From the NCBI RefSeq assembly GCF_002994745.2, contig NC_037090.1, positions 22,084,001-22,148,000 on the forward strand: a stretch of 64,000 nucleotides of DNA. The letters run 5' to 3'. Of this stretch, positions 11,501 to 23,675 are shown in pieces. The notes under the pieces were generated by a model. It searched no databases, was not told the DNA's origin, and was given only the letters and a program-made list of their open reading frames with translations. Each line of letters opens with the position of its first letter. Positions within the stretch are counted from its first letter, which is position 1. This DNA comes from Rosa chinensis. Its lineage: Eukaryota > Streptophyta > Magnoliopsida > Rosales > Rosaceae. The position numbers and the translations under genes were made by a program.

Positions 11501-12951
11501 GTAGGACCAGAGGAGGCAGTAGTAGAGCCCAAACCTCGCACAAATGCATTTTGAGTTGTAATCTCAGCCACAGAATTTTCTCCCCTGGCACGCCTATTTG
11601 GGCCATCAAGTGACGACATTTTCCTCTTACCAGAGAGATTTGATTGTGACAATCTATCTGGCAATGTTTCAGGACACTCCCACTGAAACTGATCTCCAAG
11701 TGCTCCTTGATAAAGATAATCACCAGTCATTTCAGCACCACCATCTGAGATTAGATGGATCTTTGAAGATACTAAAACATTTGGTAGTACAGGAACACTA
11801 TCATTAGAAAAGATATCATCCATCTTCAACAAAGAACTCGGCTTCTGCAACAACAGCATTAATGACTTTGCGGATTCTAAAACCTGTATATTGATATTAA
11901 AGATGTCAAACACAATCATATTAGGCGAACAAATTTTGAAGCTTCTCAGAATTCTGTTATATAAATCAAAATCAGCTATACCTGATACAAGGGGATCTGA
12001 ATATCAGAATCGGCAATATGGTCATCAGCTATTGTCTTCAACACACAGATTAGTTCATGAATGTAGTTCAAGTTTTCTTCTGCAACACCATTTGTTGAGG
12101 TTATATCATCAGGAAGGCCAAAAAGGAATTTCACTGCAATGACCCTGTCTGGATTCAATCTAATAAGAGCAAACCATAAGTCTAGCTGCTGACATAAATA
12201 AAGCATCATACACAATACTAGGAAAAACTGCAGACATGGAGCAAAAGAAATGAAAGTGAATATCTCCAACTCTCCAAGGCCCATGTGGAACAGAGAGAGC
12301 CTATGGGCAAATCAAAATTCCATGTAATTACAATAGTAACCTTCTGGCATAGAAGGGTGATCCTAGGACCCAATCAATTAATCCAGACTTTAAGTGTTAT
12401 ACTACTGATTAATGAATATCATGTTGCCATACAGTGAAAAGAACATGAGTTTTTTATGTATGATACTTTAACTTTATCAACACACTATAAAGATGTGTCA
12501 CACTTGCTCACTCTTTTATAGAGCATCCTCTTAAAGGGATCCCTATAGTATAGATACATATGATGACAGTATATTCATATTCATATTCATATTAAATCTA
12601 GGAAATTACTATAAACAATATAATGATGTCAATATACACTCCCTTTGCACATTTCATGAATATGGGTATAGATCGAAGTAATGGAAGTACAAATAACAAC
12701 TCCCAAGATCTATTGTTAAGTTCTTTCTTATATAGAGCATAGTTACAAAAAAAAAAACTTGCAAAAAATTTGAGATCAACTGTCTACTTGAATAATAAAT
12801 TAATAATAATTGGTAAAATCCATTTTTGCCGAGTATATTTAAAACGGTATTTAAGTAATCAATCAACAAAATATATTTATTGCAACAAAGCCCATCGACA
12901 CTTACACCCAAAGACAATTTTAGCCAACTTGTCTTGCTCATCATTCATCTA

Positions 12952-12983
<32 letters not shown>

Positions 12984-15900
12984 ACAATACAAAACAATGC
13001 AAATTGAGCGATAGTGTTGTCTAGCATATTCTTTCAATGCCCAAATAATGTTATCTCAATTAAGTGTGAAAATGCCCACTAACACACATTATCTTAGCAT
13101 CAGTGAGCAACTATAACTAGTATCCCTAAGGGAAATTGTCTTTTATTGCTGTTTAGTCTGGAAGTATATGAAACTGTCCAATAAATTGCAACTAATATTC
13201 GAATACTGTATAAACAAACAAGCATAAGAAAAAAGTAGAAAGTTTTATGGTACAAGACGATTAAATGTCGGTGATACGTACACAATAATGACAATGGTAA
13301 TCTAAAGATATAACAAGTCAACAACAAAAGTATGACTCTTAGCTAAATGAATAAAATAACCAGTAAGGTAAGAGAAATCACCTTTCCCCGTCAAGGCAGA
13401 ACCAAAAAGATCCCATGCACAGTGCATTGACAGCATCAATTGCATAACTTGATAAACCATTGTTAGAATCAGCTGATCTTAACAAGTTTTTACAGCAACA
13501 TAACAAGGGAGGGCACTTTCTCCATTCAGATTCATTAGGAAGACCACTATTGCAATTTCCATCCTTTTCATGTCCTTTATATGCTTCATGATCCTCAACA
13601 ATATAGTGAGGACCATAAAAAGCAGCCGCTAAAGCACTTTGACCCTCATTACAAGAACCTAGTTCTTTGAAAGCAGTAAGGCATGCAAGTAATTCCTTTC
13701 CGGCTGAAAGAACCTGGTAAACAAGGCTACAATCAGCATAAACCAAGCATATAAGAAGTTTCAAATTTTTTACCTCCTCTAGATAAAAGTTATATTCTAA
13801 AGTTATTCTATTCACTTCTCACAATAATAATTCCAATAAGGCTCATCAAACAAGCAAGTACCCGAAAAACTAAAGTCATATGCAATGCTCAATTTTCCGG
13901 AATGTCTTCAACCAAAAAAGGAAACATAGTGCAAAAATGTTACTGCGCTCGAGCACATTGCTTTTTTCCATTAGACACATTATAAACCCAGTGGATCAAT
14001 GAACTACATGAAGGAAGGTAATTAGCACCTTCATGCTCAAGTGCATTTCATATGTACCAAAGTAAATTCTCAGTTGGATTAATCAACATTAACTAATGCA
14101 TATTGAACAGCAATCACAACATCAGAAGAAGCAAGTTACCTGACAAAACCTGAGGAGATATTTTAAAATCATGATAGATTCTTCAGTACCCACATTTGCG
14201 AACTTGTGCCTGTTAATCCAATGAGGTATTTTAGCAGATTTATGGCTAATCTGTATCGTATGAAATAAATACACCATGACGATATATGTACATATTATCT
14301 ACTCACAAATCATTGCATAGACTTGGTTGAGAAATAAACATCAGTGAGAAGGACTTGAATACAGGGAGGCACCAACTAAGCAAAGAAAATCCAGATTTAG
14401 CTGAACTTCTACCAGCTAGGATCTGTATTTCATCTGTATCAGTGGCACCTAAACAACTATCGAGCACTCTAGTTAGCATTCGAATGGCACCCTCCTTCAA
14501 CAATAGTGCCTGAAAAGGGAAAAGACAAGTATTAGAAAAGTATATGCTTCTTTACTATATAAAAGAGTCAGGGAACAACATAAATCAAAAAGAAAAGAAA
14601 AAAGTGAAAACCTTGGCACGAGGATGCTCCAATAAGCTGGCAAGGAAATCAAGATATCTATAAACCTGAAAAGAGAACATATCAGAAGAAAAGAAACAAA
14701 CAAACATAATATACCAAATTAGTCCAACTATAAAACAGTTCCAACAAACTTGCCTTATAAGCATCCATATCTGATGGAGAAGACAACTCATAAGCATGAT
14801 CACGAATCCATGAGAATATGGGCCGTAGAAGTACAGAACAACTTTCACTTTTTTGGCAAGCAACGCGAATAATAAAAACTCGAAGCATGTCTTGAATGAC
14901 AACCAGTTCCTGTTTATAGTGATATCACCAGTTATGCAAGATGTATGAATAAGAAAGCCCATACTACCCACCCTTTTTTCTTAACGGTTCTAGCTAGAAA
15001 AAAAAAGGTAAAATAACCAGCGACTTAATTCAATAGATATAACATACAGATATAGCATAATGTTGGATAATCTGCGCTATTTTGTCCAGATGCTGTGTCA
15101 ATTGGCTAAGCAACTTCTCAAGATGTGCAGGATTCAGATACCAGTTGACCTGTCTCTCCTTCTCAGGACCCAAAAGTGTCCCAACAGACAATTTTCTTAG
15201 GGCACTCAGCAAGGGCATCCCATCTTTCCAAAGCCAGACCCCTTCTTCTGGAAATAAATCATTCTTGCAATGGCAGAAAAAGAAAAAGAAAAAGAAAAAA
15301 ACATGAGGGAAAGGAATAAAAAAAACATGATAGGCATCCCTTTCCAAAAAAGTTGCAATTAGTAATATCTGAGGATTCAGGCAAACGTATGCCACATTTA
15401 ATACTTTATTAAATGAAAAAAATTGGAAAGATACCCATGGTAAACAATAGCCAATGTTAACAAAATAGGAGAATAAACGTGTAGTTCTAGAGCCAAATAC
15501 ATTCAATTCACTCCACCTTATACAAGATGAATTATCAATATATCATGATCCTCCACAAAATATTTTCTCTTTGGTGCACCGGGTACATGGAAAACAAAAA
15601 CCTAGACTAGAGGTGGCACCACTAGTTAAGACTTATGGGTTCATGAGTCAAAGTAATCGCTTACAGAAAATTATATCATGCAACAAGCTTGTTAAGGTAA
15701 TAGAATGGTCAGGCATGCTAAATCAGAGCTTTCTTGTATGGTCCTGCTACTAGGAAGAGCCTATGATTCACCAACATGAGTACGGGGTACGGGATACAAT
15801 ATGACACGATAAGTGGATACGGCAAAAAATAGATAAATAAAACAAGATACGATACATCATACAACAATTAAAATCAGATTTAATGTGTGTGTGTGTGTAT

Positions 15901-18900
15901 TTATATAGCTCTAATAATTAAGTTTTAAATTGCAACACTGGACGCGTCTATATATTGCATTTATCTTCTCAGCCTCTTTCTATCAGAGAAATGCTCTTTT
16001 TCTCTCTACAGCAAAACAACATGAAACAAAGAAAGAGGGAAAGCAGAAGAAAAAGGATTCGACAAAATAACTGCTATGCTGATGATGCTTATCGATAATT
16101 ATTGCCTCTCTTCTTAAATTCTTTGTTTTCAACTTCAATGGACACAGAAATATCTGTAGCCTCTAAGACAAGCTCCTAGTGAAATGTTCCATATTCCTGT
16201 TCCTCATCGATGAATAAAGTTCTACATGATTATCCAAACAAAGAAAAAAACACCGAAAAGAAACCTGGCATACCAGAAGGCATAGCAAACTGCATGTTTC
16301 CTTTGGACCCAAGGCCAGCAAGGAAGTAACTTGAACACTAGCAAGGAGAGAGTGGAAAAGCCCAGGAGTCCAGCCATAGACTGGCCAACAAGCAAGTGCT
16401 GAAACAAGAAGATGGCAGATAGCTCCAAACCCAAGGGCAGAATCAGGATAAGGAGAAGATAAGTCTGCAGCACATGCGGCTAGTTTTGGACTACAAGCGA
16501 ATAATTGAGTCAAATTGTATGCAAAAAAAGATAACTATTAAGGAAGGAGGAAAAGGCGCATGATCCAGTTACCTTACTTCTCGGTGCAATCGTAGAAGCG
16601 CATTCAACAATTTGGTATTCCTGTGCTGCTCTTGTACCTCCTACAAATTTAAGACCACATTTTAACAGACAACTGATAAAGGATACATAGTACAAATACA
16701 ATCAGTACTGAAGTCCCAAATGGCCTCAAGCTTAGAAGCCACAATGGTGTCCTGTTCATTTAACCCCGAGATTTCAAGAGTAGAATGAAATGAAAGTTCA
16801 TGATTATCTAGCATGCATACACCCTAGCCCTAGCATCCTTCCTCAAAATTTAGTTAGAATCAAGGTCGACAGTAGACATCCTACAGCTATCACATAATAA
16901 AACCACTTCGTGTAATTTTCTACTTAACCACAACTATCCTCTATCCTAGACATGTAATGTGGTTTTCTGCAATCAAATTATCAACATGTAAGGATCCGGC
17001 ATATGGGTTATAAGAACACCAAGATTGTAATGATTATTTACAAACTCCGTAGAACAATAATGCTACTTATCTCATTCAAATAAAGCTTCCCATAAAAGAA
17101 TCAATCATATAGAGGCTAGGATATAACGAAGCAAACCTTCAATTTCTGCAATAAATTGATCAACAACACAAGAGTTGGAACCATAAGATCAACTAAACTC
17201 TGCTCACGATTACGTTCCAGCAGTAAATCTGATGTAGAGTTGCATTCTGTGCCCTCATCAACAAGGTAATCTGTTCAAGGCAAAACAAAGACACATTCTC
17301 CAAAAGTTAGGAAAGAAAAAAAAAATGGACCCTCTAAAATATCACAAAATGTGGAACATGAAGATCTTGAAACAGTATGCAGTAGTAGTGACAACTGACA
17401 ACAAGTGTGCAAGACGACAAGTGATACAGTAAGTATAGTGGACACTACAGATCACCACAAAGATCTGTGATAAATATCTGTGCAGAAACAGAACTCAGAA
17501 AGTATAGCATAAAGTCATGACAATAGTTTGTTTTCTCCGGAGTCCAGAGTAGAAGACCCAGGAATGTTTTAAAAGTTGTAATTTCTAGTAGATCTCACCC
17601 TTTCAAGCAAAGAGAGTATATGGCCAAGAGGGGATCACTATCATAAATAATTCACACTTATTTAAAAGCTTCAAATGTATAGGTCAAAAACTGCATCTTA
17701 ATCTTTCCTTGTTTCACTGAAAAAAAAAACAGGCAATTACTGGAAATCCCAAATATATATAAGCCACAGAGAAAAATTGCATCTCCCAAATTGAATAGAG
17801 CAATGTTTTAGAACCCAGGCCAAACCAGCCAGTCAGACCAGGTGGATCATCAATGGGTTTAATTCTACTCTAGGATGACTAAATTATGCGCTTCCCTAGT
17901 TGGATCCCATGCATGACTCAATTAAGAAAAACCAGCGAACTGGATTAAGTAACCCAGTTTGCTGTCTGCTAATTGTAAACGGAAGAAAATGCTACACACA
18001 CAGTATTCTTCTTCCTTTACATAATTGTTTCTCTCCGTGTGCCATCTTCTGAAAGAGACGACACACCAAGGAGTGAAACATTACAGGATGTATCATTACT
18101 CTATGGAATAGACTTTCTCCCCCACTGACGGGTTTTGAGAGAGAGAGAGAGAGAGAGAGTTTATCAAAGGGGCCAATAAGATGACAGAAAAGAGCCAAAC
18201 CAATACATAACAAAATGCAAAAGTGAATGTTATAGAATGCTAGTTTGGTGCTAAATCATTTGAATTATGAAGAAACTGGGTCAGAGCAAATTGTTTGGCG
18301 AGCAAAATTTGTATCGGAAACTGTGTGAAATTCTTATAGTGGTTTTTATAAATCAGCTCACAAAAAAGGGAAAAAAAAAAAAAAAAAAGACATACCATAA
18401 CTGTTCGAGGACCTCTCAAGCATAAACCTACAGTTGACCAAAACTGCATAGATTATAGCTATTGCTCCCTCATCATATAGAGTAGCAGCAACAGTCTGCA
18501 TCAACAAAACGATATGAGCCAAACAATCCATCTAATGATACGATACACTCGAAGAATAGAAAATCACATACCGAATTCTCTGAAATGAAAGCCAAAATGC
18601 GAAATGCTGTTGTCAACTGTGCTACAGAAGAGTCACGAAGAGTCACACCATCAAAAGTCTTGTCAGAGATGAATTTTCCAAGATTCTCCATAACATTAAC
18701 ATCTGAACCACCACAAGGATCTCCAATAACATTTTCTGCATCTGTTAGATCTGACACTAGAGGGGTGGTTGAAGTCAAGTGGGCATCTCCTCCAGAAGCT
18801 ATCACAGCAGCATATCGTATAAGACCTGTAACTCCATTTTTATGATATACTACTCCAGCATCTATCCATTCCAACATCCGTGTGGGGGCATCTTTCCTAT

Positions 18901-21900
18901 TTGACCCTGGAGAAGAGGAATGTAAAGCCCTATGGAGCTCCGTAACATGTCCAATCCAGGATCCAAGAGAAGATGCAGTTGAATCAGAAACAATAACTTC
19001 AAAGATCTCAGCAGCTGAGTGAAATATCGCAAGATTTAACGGTGAGGCTCCTGAACATCCAGAATTGTTTGACTTAGTAAAGCAGAACTAAGAACACATA
19101 GTTTTAAAATTTCAGACTTAGAGATAGAGCAAGTTGATAACCACTATTTTTAGTAAGCGGCTCCGGTTCCTTGGCAGAATGTAATGCTTCAATCAAAATT
19201 TTAACAGCCTACAAAAATAACGTACTTAATTGTCAATAAACTGAAGCATGTAAAGAAGTCAAGAACATTATGAACAAGAATAGCTCATATATGACACAAT
19301 TGTTAGAATCAGTCAATTGTAAAGACGCCACACAAATCTACATTCATGTCTGCAACTCTATGCTAATTTAAAATAACATCAATCTATTGCAGCCTAGCAT
19401 CGGTATAAACCTAGCAAGGTACCAGAGGCATATGTTCAAAAACTTCAATAAGAGAACTCACCAATCAGTAACCAAATTATAAGTCATTAAATATAAATAT
19501 TATTACCAAACACAAAAATCACTTCAGTTGCATATGGCTCCAAAAAGACTTTTTCTTCACTTTATTCTCCTAAAAACATATAAACTAAAGTTTATGTTTT
19601 CTTCAAATTCCATTCGAGCAATTTATGTACAAAGTATTTACAACACACCCAGATCAGAGGTCTTCCCATCCAAATGCATCTCAAGTAAGAAACGGAAATA
19701 TTTATATGTTTCTGCATTATTAATCATATATGATCTCAAAAGTATACTCAACAGTACCCCTAAACCCGAAACAGTACCTCTGGAAAATATCCCAAAGCCA
19801 ACAGTGCCTGGCGTCCACAGTCAGACCTGCAAATCAAACAAAAAGTCGTTAAGACCATTAATATTCATTGAGTCATTAAGTGTTCACAATCAGCAAAATG
19901 CATTCAGTTCCACCTTGCAAGAGCACATAGTTCCCACAACACCCATAAAAATTCTTCAGTGTTTGGAGCCGCAGTAAGCAAACGATCTATGGCGTTAACC
20001 TGTACAAAAGCATTAGAGTTGTTATCTTAGAGGAAAGTCTGTATTAGAGAAAATAAACCGAAAGGAGAAAAAGGTACCAACCACCCTCAAATGCATCCCA
20101 ACAATCATTCCAACCTCCTGTGGAATGGAAAAGAATCCTTTGGATATGGAAACAGATGCATATCGAAGAGGAAGACACACATCCTTGTTCACATTATCAC
20201 CACCCCTTAGGGCATGTATTATAGTTGCGGAAAGTTCAGGGTGCTGTAGCAGGAAAATTAGGCCTGAGCAAGAAAGCATGCAATGTGATTAACTATGACT
20301 TGGATTGATGAATATAATAAAGTTGATGATAACAAGCACTTAGAGAGACCTGAGCGACAAAACAGAAGGGAAAGAATAATGGCCTCAATAGATGATGTAA
20401 TTTCCACAAATAAGTCCATAGCACGTCCTACTTCTGAACGTAATATGGATGACGACAATAGTGCAACTGCTAGAGGAAGAAATCCCCGCTCCTGCATTCA
20501 AGGTAATTAAATAATTAAGCATATTGCAAAACAAATTCCTTACATAGAATAGCTAGCTACAAATTTATATTTCTGATGTAGAACCCCATGGAAATAGCGG
20601 AGAGAGAGAGAGAGAGAGCGAGCATAAGGCAGAATGATAGAGAAGATTAAAAATAAATAAAATCATTTGATGAATGAAAAAATATTTGAAATGGGAATTG
20701 AGTTGATTAGAAATTTTAATTTGAGTTCACTCCGGTTAGGGAAGTTGGAGATTTCATAATGATTAAGAGTTTAACTAAATGAATTTGATTTCATGGCTAC
20801 CTATACCTATCAATGGCAAGCATATAACTCTTCCTCTTTTTTTTTTCTTTTTTTTTTTGGTGTGTGAAACTTGAGAGTCAAAATCCACAACAGAAAAAAC
20901 TAAAAAATAACTTGACATGGCCAAGCCACTACAACATATCCTCTAACTAAGGCAGGTTAACAAACTTGACGGAGGGACTCCAGAACATAGTAGTACAAAT
21001 CCAATAAAAGGCTGTGATTAGCAAGCATAGTATTTCTCCCTCTTTTTTCTTTTTTTTTGTGTGTGAAACTGGAGTCAAAATCCGCAACAGAAAAAACTAA
21101 AAAATAACTTCACATAGCCAAGCCAATACAACATATCCTCAACCAAGGCAGGTAAACAAACTTGACAGGGGGACTCCAGAACATAGTAGTACAAATCCAA
21201 TAAAAGGCTGTAATTAGCAAGCATAGTATTTCTCTTTTACACAACCGGTCCAAGCGACCAAGCCTGGCAAAGGAGGGTGGATTGCAAGCAGAATAATATG
21301 TTATTTATCCCATCCATGAGTCCATTAGGGATACACAGATTGTCAGTATTTTGACAAGAACAAAATTTATAACAAAAGGTACGGTGTTATGCTGACCTAA
21401 TTTAGAATAATAGTAATAAACAAGCAGTAGTAGAAGTGGGAGAATGCTGAGCCTAATTTTAAAGTTACTACCTTTTCCTCTTAAACCCCTTAATCCCACA
21501 CACACACATATATATATAAGGGATCCCTTCAAGTAAATTAAAATGAACGCCTGATATTTTCCTTATATTACCTATATTATATAAATTAACCATATGTTAG
21601 AATCAGAGGAGAATTCTGAAAATCAAAGAGGAAGATATACCTTGAGAAGATCCAACAAATGCAAGTCGATATCCCGATTTGAGAAACAACAATTTGATGA
21701 AGCCATCAAGTTACTGGATGCTTTATATGACAACAAACCTTCAGTTTGACCAAGAATCAATTTTCTGGTTGCACGAGCAACAGGGGAAGGATCTTCAATT
21801 GGACCACGTGAAGTTATCAATTTCTGCAGTAATTCTTGTCAATAAATATGAACTACACTGACATCTAAATTAGACCTAAAATGATAAACAGGATTCACAT

Positions 21901-23602
21901 AAATAAAAAAAGGTAAAAATAAAAATTATGACTGACCAAGAGCTTTTTAAGTTGCGATTTTGCACAGATAAGCATGTCCAAAGTATCACTTGTGACCCTA
22001 CCAACAGTAGAGAGACCTCCCAATACAGACAAAGCTGCACACTGCAAAGAATGAATTACCATAAGAAACTAGTTGATTTAAGTCGCAAGTACACATGTGG
22101 AACCACAACCAGCCTCACCAAATTAAAAGTATACCTCAAATCTTGAAGTAACCTCATAAAATCTTAAGCGATGAAGGACATAAGTTGCACATGAAGCAAC
22201 GTCATGACGCTGTTTTTGCAACAACAAATTCAACAATCTACTGTAACCATCACTGACACCAGATGGAATATTTTCATCTTCACGAGGCCACCAACCTAAA
22301 AATCCTTCACATCCAAAAGAATGCTGAGTAGCCTTCTCAACAACTCCAAGTAGAAGTAATGTTGTTGCGGTAGTATTCTGCTTATCACGACTGAAGACAT
22401 GTACAAGCTGCTCCATTCCCCCACCACTTACAAAGTGAAAGCAGCTCACTCTTCCAGAGCACAAAAGAAGAGCCACACTCAATCCCAGCATGACATTTGT
22501 ATCCTGTTATAAGATCAAAAATTGATCACATTAAATGTAGGCATGCTATCATAGGGAGACCGGGGGGGGGGGGGGGGGGGGGGGATGGGGAGGGAGAGAG
22601 AGAGATACGAGCATCTGTCATTGTTTGTATAAGTTGTATGGTTGTATATTGAAAATGTGAAACAATACACAAGTGAAGGAAACTGTTTTTCATTCACCTG
22701 TGGAAGTTGGTGATGTCCAACACTTGAAAAGTCCCTATTAAAGCAAAAGTACTGACTTAACCAATCCACCAACTGTTTGGAAGTTACTAAATCAGCCTTA
22801 GAGTCAAAAAAATTGCAGTCTTCCAATGATTCATCTGATGCATTCCCTGATTCCTCTTTAAAGGATTTATAGAGTTGAATAAGCTCTGTTCTGGCCTCAC
22901 TAAGAACATTGTGTGGCTCTTCAGAGTCACTAGATCTGCCCCAGGAGCAAGTCACATAACAAGTGGCAGCTGACACTACAGTGCTAACTATTTTATGCAA
23001 TGCATCCCCTAGATTGGGTAACTTACAAACCTTCAACATTAACTGTAATAATTGCTTAACTTCAATAGATAAATCTGATGCTGTAACAGGTAAAGATAAA
23101 GTATTCAGAGCTGATAGTGAGTCCTCAATTGTCAGATTAGTTGAATGTAAAGCCAGAGGGAGGTCTTCAAGCTTCCCCTCAGCAGAGCTAACAAGATTAG
23201 TTATGGAGCTATCATCAAATTCAATGTTGAATTGTCCCAGATCTTCTGCCGTGTTTCCGTATATAACCAAACTCAGACTACGGTAGCTCCCCCTTACAAC
23301 CAGATGATTAGTTACAACAGCCTGCAGATAAGTATGACTCCTGTGAGCAACGAGATGCTCTGAGAAGCTACAGCATCATGAACATAATAAAAGCAAAGAT
23401 GTGTGTGTGTGTTTGTGTGGATATGTCTACATACATATGACATTTAATATGGAGACAGTATCAATATTAACAACTAGGTACACCTACCAATCCAAAAAGG
23501 TTCAAATAAAAGTATTCCCTCAGAGGGCCTGTACCTCTCTATAATTCCGATATTTATTATACTAAGTGGTTTTTTTTTTTGCCACATCAATGGAAGTCGT
23601 TT

Positions 23603-23675
<73 letters not shown>

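Noticed and set aside
19528..19977. Plus-strand frame of 149 codons, also found at 50327-50770
   Set aside because: It is antisense to VIR exons 10 and 11 and introns; its conservation simply reflects the segmental duplication.
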